Origin: an uncultured Alistipes sp.
Lineage (GTDB): Bacteria > Bacteroidota > Bacteroidia > Bacteroidales > Rikenellaceae
Assembly (NCBI GenBank): GCA_937899895.1
Contig: CALBQR010000058.1
Location: 1 to 64,000 of the forward strand
Length of the DNA: 64,000 bases
Reading direction: 5' to 3'
Under the pieces are notes generated by a model. That model ran no database searches. It was not told the DNA's origin and saw nothing but the letters and a program-made list of their open reading frames with translations. Below are positions 17,894 to 25,397 of the stretch, one piece after another. The position numbers and the translations under genes are program-made. How positions within the stretch are numbered: position 1 is the stretch's first letter; each line of letters starts with the position of its first letter.

Positions 17894-17926
17894 TGTGCTA
17901 AAACTGCGAAAAAAGAGTTACCTTTG
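17894..17926 (+). promoter_or_regulatory. Promoter abutting the HAD gene start (leaderless transcript likely)
   Basis: TACCTTTG at 17919-17926 ends 6 bp before the ATG at 17933; TGTG at 17894-17897 is a weak -33 box with 21-bp spacing. Confidence 0.55.
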
Positions 17927-17932
17927 CCCTCG

Positions 17933-18529
17933 ATGAAAGCGTTGAAAAATATTGTATTCGATCTGGGTGGGGTAGTTGTTGCCCGCGACCGTCATAAGGT
18001 GAGCCGTGAGTTTGCCGATTTCTTTGCGTTTGTCTGTGTTACGCCTATGCCCGAATTTTGGGTAGAGTATGATCGTGGAACCAAAACACGCGCCGAGGTG
18101 GAGCAGATAATGGCCGATATAAAGGGTTGCCCAACAGAGCTTTGCCACGAGGCTATGGCGACCGCAATTGATATTCAGGCTCCGATCCCGTGCACCGAAC
18201 AGCTGATCGGCGAACTTAAAGAGCGTGGATATCGTCTGCTTGTGTTGAGCAATATGTCGTCAGACTTCATTGAGCATATTCGCCGTTTCGATGTCTATCG
18301 TCAGTTTGAGGGCGATGTGGTGTCGTGTGAGGTGCAGACCGTAAAACCCGAAGCGGAGATCTATCGTCTGTTGCTTGATCGTTTCGAGTTGAATCCTGCC
18401 GAAACACTGTTTATTGATGACCGTGAGGCCAATCTGCGTGCAGCCGAGCAATTCGGTATCTCGACATTTCACTTCACCGAGCCGCGTGAGGAGTCGTGCG
18501 ATCGTTTGCGTGAGTTGTTATTGAAGTAG
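17933..18529 (+). CDS. HAD family hydrolase (YihX-like phosphatase)
   Basis: 198-residue haloacid-dehalogenase-superfamily phosphatase. Motif I reads VFDLGGVVV: the second aspartate of the usual DxDGT is a glycine, as in the YihX/epoxide-hydrolase-N subfamily. Motif II is LSNMS, motif III the Lys in VKPEAEIY, motif IV FIDDREAN. YihX-type enzymes dephosphorylate sugar phosphates such as glucose-1-phosphate; substrate here is unknown. The start ATG lies at the predicted transcription start. It is convergent with asnA with only 3 bp between the stops. Confidence 0.88.
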   Translation: MKALKNIVFDLGGVVVARDRHKVSREFADFFAFVCVTPMPEFWVEYDRGTKTRAEVEQIMADIKGCPTELCHEAMATAIDIQAPIPCTEQLIGELKERGYRLLVLSNMSSDFIEHIRRFDVYRQFEGDVVSCEVQTVKPEAEIYRLLLDRFELNPAETLFIDDREANLRAAEQFGISTFHFTEPREESCDRLRELLLK

Positions 18530-18532
18530 CTG

Positions 18533-19570
18533 TTACATCAAGTGCATACCTGCGTGTTCGCAATCGGCACGCATCTGCTCGTCCCAAATCGAACTCTGAA
18601 TCTCGCCAATGTGCGCCTTGCGAAGCAGGTACATACATAAGCGCGACTGACCAATACCGCCACCAACGGTCAGGGGGAGCTCGCCTGCAAGTAACATACG
18701 GTGGAACATCATCTGCGATTTGTGCTCTTCGCCGCGTAATTTCAGTTGTCGCATAAGTGCCTCGGCATCAACGCGGATACCCATACTCGACACCTCAAAT
18801 GCCGAGTCGAGAACTGGATTCCATAATAAGATGTCGCCATTCAGACCGCAGTATCCATCCTCATTCAGTGAGCTCCAATCGTCATAGTCGGCGGCGCGAC
18901 CGTCGTGCGACTCGCCATTCGACAATCGGCCTCCGATACCTATAATAAATACAGCACCATATTTGCGTGTAATCTCATTTTCGCGCTCTTTGGGTGTAAG
19001 TGTGGGGTACATTTGTAATAACTCCTCCGAGTGGATAAAGTGGATTTGTTCGGGCAGTTGCGGACGAATCTGCGGAAACTCGACATAGAGTTTATTTTCG
19101 GTAACTTTGATTGACTCATAGATGCGGCGCACGGTTTGCTTCAAGAAGGCAACGGTGCGCTGTTCGGGCAAAATTACCTGCTCCCAATCCCACTGATCGA
19201 CATAAATAGAGTGTATATTGTCAATCTCCTCTTCGGGTCGCAGAGCGTTCATATCGGTATAGATACCACGACCTGCGGGCGTATGCATTTGCGCGAGTTT
19301 CAGTCGTTTCCATTTTGCCAACGAATGTACGACCTCGGCAGTAGCGTTGTTTAGGCTCTTAATGGGGAACGATACGGCACGTTCCACTCCGTTCAGATCA
19401 TCGTTCAGACCCGTATGGCGCATCACGGCAATCGGGGCAGTAACACGCAGCAGCGCGAGCTGTGCCGAAAGATTGTTCTGAAACATATCTTTGACCTGTT
19501 TGATTGCCTTCTCGGTGCTCTCGAAATCGGGTAGTGGATTGTCGTAATGAGTGGGTATGTAGAGTGCCAT
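18533..19570 (-). CDS. asnA: Aspartate-ammonia ligase (asparagine synthetase A)
   Basis: Makes asparagine from aspartate, ammonia and ATP; class II aminoacyl-tRNA-synthetase fold. 345 residues from the ATG at 19570 (MALYIPTHYDNP), close to the family length of about 330-345; an upstream in-frame ATG is not needed. Signature segments: VERAVSFPIKSLNN, YVDQWDWEQVI, and the C-terminal GGGIGQSRLCMYLLRKAHIGE. Minus-strand TACATTTG at 19607-19600 is a likely -7 box. Confidence 0.96.
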   Translation of the reverse strand: MALYIPTHYDNPLPDFESTEKAIKQVKDMFQNNLSAQLALLRVTAPIAVMRHTGLNDDLNGVERAVSFPIKSLNNATAEVVHSLAKWKRLKLAQMHTPAGRGIYTDMNALRPEEEIDNIHSIYVDQWDWEQVILPEQRTVAFLKQTVRRIYESIKVTENKLYVEFPQIRPQLPEQIHFIHSEELLQMYPTLTPKERENEITRKYGAVFIIGIGGRLSNGESHDGRAADYDDWSSLNEDGYCGLNGDILLWNPVLDSAFEVSSMGIRVDAEALMRQLKLRGEEHKSQMMFHRMLLAGELPLTVGGGIGQSRLCMYLLRKAHIGEIQSSIWDEQMRADCEHAGMHLM

Positions 19571-19731
19571 CTGTTTTCGTGGTTGATTGTTTGTAGATGC
19601 AAATGTACTCAATTGCTCCTAAAAACATACGCAAATCGAAACAAATGTTGTGAAAAATGTCGCTTTTGAAACTTTTTTGCGAAAAAATGGCTCAAAAATT
19701 TGCAGCGAAAGAAATTTGTCGTATCTTTGCA

Positions 19732-19739
19732 CCGCTTTT
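19732..19739 (+). promoter_or_regulatory. -7 box of tRNA-Met
   Basis: TATCTTTG, 9 bp before the mature tRNA; no clear -33 element. Confidence 0.5.
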
Positions 19740-19748
19740 AAGGCAAAT

Positions 19749-19822
19749 GGCGAGATAGCTCAGCTGGTTAGAGCGCATGATTCATAATCATGAGGTCCCC
19801 AGTTCAATCCTGGGTCTCGCTA
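19749..19822 (+). tRNA. tRNA-Met (anticodon CAT)
   Basis: 74-nt cloverleaf: acceptor GGCGAGA/TCTCGCT, D stem GCTC/GAGC, anticodon stem CATGA/TCATG with loop TTCATAA (CAT at 19783-19785), T stem CCCAG/CTGGG, discriminator A, CCA not encoded. The loop and acceptor fit elongator tRNA-Met; a lysidine-type tRNA-Ile(CAT) cannot be fully excluded. Confidence 0.93.
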
Positions 19823-19826
19823 CAAG

Positions 19827-19862
19827 AAGGAGTATGTTAGTGATTAACCTACTCCTTTTTTT
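19827..19862 (+). terminator. Terminator of tRNA-Met
   Basis: AAGGAGTA (19827-19834) / TACTCCTT (19850-19857), with inner GTTA/TAAC pairs, followed by T-run. Confidence 0.85.
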
Positions 19863-19885
19863 GTGCCTTGTTGCGACGGGCGGCT

Positions 19886-20566
19886 CTATGGTTTATCTCG
19901 ATGTTGGGTGATGAGATTTGTAACATAGATCGTGAAGATCGGGAACATCATCATTCCGAGCGAGGGGAGCATAACTGCCAAAATCTTTCCAATGGTTGTT
20001 ACGGGGAAGATTGCTGCGCCGACCGTCGTAACGCCCATCCAAGCCCACCACAACGAATTGCCGAAATTATCTACCTTCGGATTAACGCCAAATTCGTAGC
20101 AGTAGAAAATCAATGCGGCCAAGTAGGTAAAGGCCACAACGGTAAATAGATAGCCCGCAAACAACATCTTAATTCGCCCATTGACCAACCACGCCACGAC
20201 TATTATCACAGCAGCGAAGGCGCGAATAAGTGGAGCCATTTTCAGTACGAAATACCACTCGCGCGACAACTCCATACCACTCCATAATGCGATATTGAGA
20301 AGCGGAATAGATACCAACAGAAATATGAGATTGCGCCAAAAGTATCGTTTCCGATCATAGGCGGCGTACCAATGCAGTACGAAATCCATAATCAGCACCA
20401 AACAGGCGATAAACTGCACTTCGAGGTATGCGGGTGTAATGAGGAATTGGCGATTGTGCAGAATATCATACGAAAGCGAAATGAGAATTGCCAAGCCTGC
20501 AAAGAGTGAGGCTATGCTCGTAACGCGCAGAAGCGAGGAGTATTGAGGTCTAAAATTGGTTGCCAT
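19886..20566 (-). CDS. Potassium-channel-like membrane protein with non-canonical selectivity filter
   Basis: 226 residues with several hydrophobic segments before a C-terminal pore module: SLWWAWMGVTTVGAAIFPVTTIGKILAV, then the last membrane helix. The layout (pore helix, TTVG, then P.T..GK) is that of voltage-gated-like/ion-transport K+ channels, but the filter continues GAA instead of GYGD. The start at 20566 (MATNFRPQ) is preferred; the open frame runs further upstream into the divergent gph promoter region. Could be a channel with altered selectivity or a non-conducting relative. Confidence 0.75.
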   Translation of the reverse strand: MATNFRPQYSSLLRVTSIASLFAGLAILISLSYDILHNRQFLITPAYLEVQFIACLVLIMDFVLHWYAAYDRKRYFWRNLIFLLVSIPLLNIALWSGMELSREWYFVLKMAPLIRAFAAVIIVVAWLVNGRIKMLFAGYLFTVVAFTYLAALIFYCYEFGVNPKVDNFGNSLWWAWMGVTTVGAAIFPVTTIGKILAVMLPSLGMMMFPIFTIYVTNLITQHRDKP

Positions 20567-20690
20567 CAGAATCGAATTTGAAATTGTTGTCCGAAATGGT
20601 CGAGCAATTCTTGTACCACGTCGAAAGAGTGCGCCGAAGGTTAGGATTTTCGGTGAAAAAATTGTTACTTTGTAGTTGCGAAAAAAACGA

Positions 20691-21356
20691 ATGATGATGG
20701 GTAAAATTCGACTTGTAATATTCGACCTTGACGGCACGTTGCTTGATACGATTGGCGACTTGGCGGCCTCGTGTAACCATACGTTGGTGCAGTTTGGCTA
20801 CCCAACGCACCCGACCGACGCCTACCGAATGTTTGTCGGCAACGGTATCGCGAAGTTGGTTGAACGTGCTTTGCCTGCGGAGTATCGCACGGCAGAGTAT
20901 GTTGAGCGGGTGCGATTGGCATTTGTCGAATATTATAAGGCGCATATTACAGATTACACTCGCCCATACAAGGGTGTGCCAGAACTGCTTGAAAGACTTA
21001 CAGAGCAAGGTGTACAGTTGGCTGTGGCGTCGAACAAATTTCACGAAGGAACGGTGGCGTTGATCGACCATTTCTTTGGGTGTGAGCGGTTTGTGGCGGT
21101 ATATGGTCAGCGGGTAGGTGTGCCTATCAAACCCGATCCGACGGTGGTCGCGCAGATTATTGCGGAGGCCGATGTTGCGCGTGAGGATGTGCTCTATGTG
21201 GGTGATTCGGGTGTGGATATGCAGACGGCAGTGGCGGCCGAAGTGCGCTCGGTGGGTGTTACGTGGGGATTCCGTTCGCGCGAAGAGCTCATCGCGGCGG
21301 GTGCAGTGCATTTGGCCGATCGGGCAGAGGATATCTTAAAACTGATTATACGATGA
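20691..21356 (+). CDS. gph: HAD phosphatase, phosphoglycolate phosphatase type
   Basis: About 220 residues. Motif I FDLDGTLLDT, motif II VASNKF, motif III Lys in PIKPDP, motif IV VGDSGVDMQTA: the classic Gph/PGP subfamily that removes phosphate from 2-phosphoglycolate formed in DNA repair. Three in-frame ATGs (20691, 20694, 20697) compete; 20697 (MGKIRLVIFDLDG) fits the family best. The stop overlaps the next start (ATGA), so it is translationally coupled to the patatin-like gene. Confidence 0.9.
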   Translation: MMMGKIRLVIFDLDGTLLDTIGDLAASCNHTLVQFGYPTHPTDAYRMFVGNGIAKLVERALPAEYRTAEYVERVRLAFVEYYKAHITDYTRPYKGVPELLERLTEQGVQLAVASNKFHEGTVALIDHFFGCERFVAVYGQRVGVPIKPDPTVVAQIIAEADVAREDVLYVGDSGVDMQTAVAAEVRSVGVTWGFRSREELIAAGAVHLADRAEDILKLIIR

Positions 21357-22345
21357 AAAAGCGTGTTTCATTGGCATTGTCGAGTGGCGGGCCGCGCGGT
21401 TTCGCCTACATCGGCGCGATTGAGGAGCTGACCTCGCGTGGCTATCAAATTGGCTCGGTGGCGGGCACGTCGATCGGTTCGCTCGTGGGTGGTATCTATG
21501 CCGCGGGTAAGCTCGAAGAGTTCAAGGAGTGGCTGTTTGCGCTCGATGCGTGGAAGGTCTTTACGCTGATGGACCTCTCGATTGGCAAGAATCATCTGGT
21601 TAAGGGCGAGCGAATTATCGAGGCGATGATGGAGATTGTACCCGATGTCGATATCGAGTCGTTGCCGATCCCGTTCCGCGCCGTGGCGACCGATCTCTAT
21701 ACGGGCGAGGAGGTGGTTTTCGATCGCGGAAAGCTGTTCGAAGCTATCCGTGCGTCGATCTCGATTCCGTCGCTGTTTCGACCTGTCAAGCACGGACTTA
21801 CGACGTTGGTCGATGGCTGCATAGCCAACTGCCTGCCATTGGATCGTGTGGTACGCTCGGAGGGCGATATCTTGGTGGCATTCGATGTGAACGATGTCGA
21901 TGTAAAGGAGATTCGTTCGATTCTTGCGCGCGAAAATGCGGCATTGGTTGCCGATACGGCATTCGAGCAGACCAAGCGTGCCGAGATGCGCGGTGTGTTC
22001 GAGAGTGTTGCCAATCGCCACGATATGGGGTTGATCGAGCGACTAAAATATGCAGGCAGCCGCAGCATTGCGCTGATTAAGGATATGATCAATTACGAAG
22101 AGGAGTATGACGAGAAAACGGCTCTCGACTATGGCGATACCTATTATGATCTGCTCGATCGCTCGTTCAGTCTGATGAATCATCGTCAGTCGGAGCTGTC
22201 AATTGCGCTACATCGTCCCGATATTGTGGTGAAGATGCCGTTTGACGCCTACGGCGAGATTGCCGATTATGCCAAAGCGCAAGAGATCTCCGAAATCGGT
22301 CGTCAGCTAATGCGCGAGGCGTTGGATAAGTATGAAGGGAAATAA
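21353..22345 (+). CDS. Patatin-like phospholipase (RssA/YlbK family)
   Basis: 330 residues. Oxyanion motif SSGGPRG near residues 9-15, nucleophile elbow GTSIG (Ser ~39) and catalytic Asp in VDGC (~153), so the Ser-Asp dyad is complete. Family members are serine acyl hydrolases/phospholipases; the in vivo substrate is unknown. ATG overlaps the stop of gph. There is no signal peptide, so it is probably cytosolic or peripheral. Confidence 0.9.
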   Translation: MKKRVSLALSSGGPRGFAYIGAIEELTSRGYQIGSVAGTSIGSLVGGIYAAGKLEEFKEWLFALDAWKVFTLMDLSIGKNHLVKGERIIEAMMEIVPDVDIESLPIPFRAVATDLYTGEEVVFDRGKLFEAIRASISIPSLFRPVKHGLTTLVDGCIANCLPLDRVVRSEGDILVAFDVNDVDVKEIRSILARENAALVADTAFEQTKRAEMRGVFESVANRHDMGLIERLKYAGSRSIALIKDMINYEEEYDEKTALDYGDTYYDLLDRSFSLMNHRQSELSIALHRPDIVVKMPFDAYGEIADYAKAQEISEIGRQLMREALDKYEGK

Positions 22346-22381
22346 AATCAGAGCCGATAAGTTAAATTACCCTATAAAAGC

Positions 22382-22412
22382 AAAGGCAACCACATCTGCG
22401 GTTGCCTTTAAC
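22382..22412. terminator. Bidirectional terminator between the patatin gene and mscL
   Basis: AAAGGCAACC (22382-22391) / GGTTGCCTTT (22400-22409) between convergent genes, with T-rich flanks on both strands. Confidence 0.75.
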
Positions 22413-22436
22413 TTTGTCAAAAGAAAGTGAGAACGA

Positions 22437-22871
22437 TTACTTCTTCTCTTTGAGCAGGTCGCGGATCTCGGTCAGCAGAACTTCCTCCTTCGACGGTTCG
22501 GGTGCGGGAGCAGGAGCGGGTGCCTCCTCCTTCTTCTTGGTCAGTGCGTTGATACCCTTAACCAGTAGGAATACGCAGAATGCCAAAATCAGGAAATCGA
22601 CGCAGGTCTGAATGAATGCGCCATACTTCCACAGCACGGGCTCAACGGTCTCGCCAGCCGCCGCAGCTGCCTCGATAGCCTTCTGGTTCAGTGTAACCGA
22701 CAACTGCGAGAAGTCGGTGCCGCCGAGCATCATACCGATAGGGGGCATCAATACGTCATTTACGACCGAAGTTACGATCTTGCCAAATGCGCCACCGATG
22801 ATCACACCGACAGCCATATCCATTACGTTGCCTTTCAGAGCAAAGCTCTTGAACTCTTTGATGAAACTCAT
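22437..22871 (-). CDS. mscL: Large-conductance mechanosensitive channel
   Basis: 144 residues, the usual size. Start MSFIKEFKSFALKGNVMDMAVGVIIGGAFGKIV contains the N-terminal helix and pore-lining TM1; TM2 is in CVDFLILAFCVFLLVKGIN, and the C-terminal helix is rich in Glu/Lys with a run of alternating Ala-Pro. It acts as an osmotic emergency valve in the inner membrane. The frame extends upstream, but ATG 22871 matches the family. Minus-strand TACTTTTG at 22911-22904 is a likely -7 box. Confidence 0.96.
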   Translation of the reverse strand: MSFIKEFKSFALKGNVMDMAVGVIIGGAFGKIVTSVVNDVLMPPIGMMLGGTDFSQLSVTLNQKAIEAAAAAGETVEPVLWKYGAFIQTCVDFLILAFCVFLLVKGINALTKKKEEAPAPAPAPEPSKEEVLLTEIRDLLKEKK

Positions 22872-22993
22872 AATTGAAAACGGTTTATTGATTTGTTTTG
22901 TGCCAAAAGTAGTAATAATTTTATGAAATTTTGACACCGCGAGAGATAAAAAGCGAAAAAACGAACAAAAAACGGTTTTTTTTTGAGGCGATT

Positions 22994-23025
22994 CTTGAAT
23001 AATTGCGAAAATAGTTTTATATTTG
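22994..23025 (+). promoter_or_regulatory. Promoter of the carboxyltransferase gene
   Basis: CTTG (22994-22997), 20 bp, TATATTTG (23018-23025). Confidence 0.65.
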
Positions 23026-23080
23026 TTAATGCATCAATGATCCTAAACAAACTAACAATAAACAACAAAGAGATTTTGCT

Positions 23081-25204
23081 ATGGCAAAGAAACTTAAAAT
23101 CAGAGATCTGACGCTGCGCGATGGCCAGCAGTCGGCTTTCGCTACCCGCTTGAAACAGGAGCAGGTAGATCGCGTTCTTCCTTTCTACAAAGACGCAAAC
23201 TTCTACGCAATGGAGGTTTGGGGTGGTGCAGTGCCCGACTCGGTAATGCGCTATCTTGGCGAGAATCCTTGGACCCGTCTGGAAACCATTAAGGCTGCCG
23301 TTGGCGACGTGTCGAAATTGACCGCTCTGTCGCGTGGCCGTAACTTGTTCGGTTATAGCCCCTACACCGACGAAATTATCGACGGTTTCTGCCGCAACTC
23401 GATTGAGAGCGGTCTGGGCATTATGCGTATCTTCGACGCTCTGAACGACGTGAATAACGTTAAATCGACCATCAAATATGTTAAGCAGTATGGCGGTATC
23501 GCTGACTGCGCAGTTTGCTACACTGTCGATCCGAAGTACCCCGAAATCGGCTTCTTTGCAAAGTTGATGGGTAAGAAGAATCCGAAGCCCGTATTTACCG
23601 ACGCTTACTTCCTCGATAAGGCAAAGCAGATGGCGGCTCTGGGCGCAGATATGATCACTATTAAGGATATGAGTGGTCTGATTCCTCCCAAGCGCGTGGC
23701 TGGTCTGATCCGCTTGATCAAGCAGAATCTGTCGATCCCCGTTGATTTCCACACCCACTGTACTCCTGGTTACGGTTTGGCATCGGTTGTAGCTGCTATC
23801 AATGCAGGTGCAGATATCGTTGATACCAACATCTGGAACTTCGCAGGTGGCCCCGCAGCTCCCGCATTGGAGTTGATCTACATTTTCTGTAAGAAGATGG
23901 GTGTAGAGCTCGATGTAAATATGGAGGCTGTTGCAAAGATTAACGCCGAGTTGCTCAATATCCGTAAGGAGTTGGAGGCATTCGACGCTGTTAAGCAGTT
24001 CCCCAAGCCGTTCAACCCGCTGACCGATACTCTGCCCGCAGAAATCGACGCCGAGTTCGACAAGGCTATCGCTGCTGCCAAGAAGGACGACGAGGCTGCA
24101 ATGTTGGCTGCTTGCCACAAGATTGAGGCTTACTTCAACTTCCCCGCTCCCAATAAACTCGTTCAGGAGGCGGAGATCCCCGGTGGTATGTACACCAATA
24201 TGGTTGCACAGCTCAAGCAGTTGAAGAGCGAGCACATCCTGCCGAAGGCAATGGAGTTGATTCCCAACGTACGTTTGGCTGCTGGTCTGCCGCCTCTGGT
24301 AACACCTACTTCGCAGATCGTAGGTGCACAGGCTGTAAACTGCGCTCTGGACCAGATGAACGGCAAGCCTATGTACACCACCAAGAGCAACCAGTTTGTA
24401 AACTTGGTTAAGGGTGAGTATGGTAAGACTCCCGTTGAGATTGATCCCGAATTCCGTTTGAAGATTGCAGGCGTGCGTGAGGAGACTCCGTACGATACCA
24501 GCAAGTATCAGATGCAGCCCAATCCTGTATTGGAGGATTGCGGTGGCGTTAAGTTGGCTGCTAATGAGAAGGAGGTTCTGTTGCTCGAACTCTTCCCGCT
24601 GGTAGCTAAACCGTTCTTGACCAACTTGAAGAAGGCTGCTTATGCTGCACAGCAGGCTGCTGCGGCTCCCGCAGCAGAGGAGAAGAAGGAGGAGGTTGCA
24701 ACTGCAACGAAGGTTCAGCCTATCACCGGTAAGGCTATTGTTGCTCCGCTGCCGGGTCGTGTAATCGAGTTGAAGGTTAAGGTTGGCGACGCTGTTAAGG
24801 CAGGTCAGGAGGTTGTAGTTCTCGAAGCTATGAAGATGGAGAACTCGGTAACTACCGACGTTGTTGGTTATGTTCGTCAGATCTTCGTGGCCGAGGGCGA
24901 CAATGTTGCATCGGATGCTGTGCTGATCGAGGTTAGTGCAGAGGCTCCCGTAGTAGCAAAGGCAGAGGCTGCCGGTCCCAAACCTGTTGTAGGTAAGACT
25001 ATCAACGCTCCGCTGCCGGGCCGCGTGATCACCATTAAGGTTCAGGCAGGCGACGACGTGAAGGCAGGTCAGGAGGTTGCAGTTCTCGAAGCAATGAAGA
25101 TGGAGAACTCGATCAATGCCGACTTCGCAGGTAAGGTTCGTCAGGTATTGGTAGCCGAGGGCGACAATGTTGCTTCGGATGCTGCTCTGATCGAGCTTGA
25201 ATAA
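23081..25204 (+). CDS. Biotin-dependent carboxyltransferase (pyruvate/oxaloacetate type) with two biotinyl domains
   Basis: 707 residues. The N-terminal TIM-barrel carboxyltransferase begins RDLTLRDGQQS (Asp metal ligand) with IKDMSG (metal-ligand Lys) and FHTHCT; it matches oxaloacetate decarboxylase alpha/pyruvate carboxylase subunit B. After an Ala/Glu linker come two nearly identical biotinyl domains, each with EAMKMEN; biotinyl lysines at 585 and 673, 88 residues apart. Family enzymes move CO2 between biotin and oxaloacetate/pyruvate, often coupled to a Na+-pumping membrane decarboxylase, no part of which is adjacent here. The doubling is the unusual point. Confidence 0.93.
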   Translation: MAKKLKIRDLTLRDGQQSAFATRLKQEQVDRVLPFYKDANFYAMEVWGGAVPDSVMRYLGENPWTRLETIKAAVGDVSKLTALSRGRNLFGYSPYTDEIIDGFCRNSIESGLGIMRIFDALNDVNNVKSTIKYVKQYGGIADCAVCYTVDPKYPEIGFFAKLMGKKNPKPVFTDAYFLDKAKQMAALGADMITIKDMSGLIPPKRVAGLIRLIKQNLSIPVDFHTHCTPGYGLASVVAAINAGADIVDTNIWNFAGGPAAPALELIYIFCKKMGVELDVNMEAVAKINAELLNIRKELEAFDAVKQFPKPFNPLTDTLPAEIDAEFDKAIAAAKKDDEAAMLAACHKIEAYFNFPAPNKLVQEAEIPGGMYTNMVAQLKQLKSEHILPKAMELIPNVRLAAGLPPLVTPTSQIVGAQAVNCALDQMNGKPMYTTKSNQFVNLVKGEYGKTPVEIDPEFRLKIAGVREETPYDTSKYQMQPNPVLEDCGGVKLAANEKEVLLLELFPLVAKPFLTNLKKAAYAAQQAAAAPAAEEKKEEVATATKVQPITGKAIVAPLPGRVIELKVKVGDAVKAGQEVVVLEAMKMENSVTTDVVGYVRQIFVAEGDNVASDAVLIEVSAEAPVVAKAEAAGPKPVVGKTINAPLPGRVITIKVQAGDDVKAGQEVAVLEAMKMENSINADFAGKVRQVLVAEGDNVASDAALIELE

Positions 25205-25253
25205 AGAGCAAAAGTAGGGCAGTGGCGGTGCGCTGCTGACCCGATAGAATAGG

Positions 25254-25294
25254 ATTTGTCCGACTTTGCAGATGCGAGGTCGGACAAATTTTTT
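25254..25294 (+). terminator. Terminator of the carboxyltransferase gene
   Basis: TTTGTCCGAC (25255-25264) / GTCGGACAAA (25279-25288) followed by TTTTTT. Confidence 0.9.
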
Positions 25295-25337
25295 ATGCTA
25301 ATATGGTCGAATATTAGGAGAATCCCCGAATTTTATT

Positions 25338-25345
25338 TATCTTTG
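25338..25345 (+). promoter_or_regulatory. -7 box of the symporter operon
   Basis: TATCTTTG 52 bp upstream of the ATG; -33 box weak. Confidence 0.5.
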
Positions 25346-25397
25346 AAAGTTCAAAGAGAGTTGAAACGAAAAATACTAACTTAAATAATTAAACTCT

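Noticed and set aside
19749..19822. tRNA-Ile with lysidine-modified CAT anticodon
   Set aside because: Loop TTCATAA and acceptor pairs fit elongator tRNA-Met better, but sequence alone is not decisive.
22868..24235. 455-codon frame antisense to the carboxyltransferase
   Set aside because: Shadow frame; the sense strand encodes a clear carboxyltransferase with full motifs.
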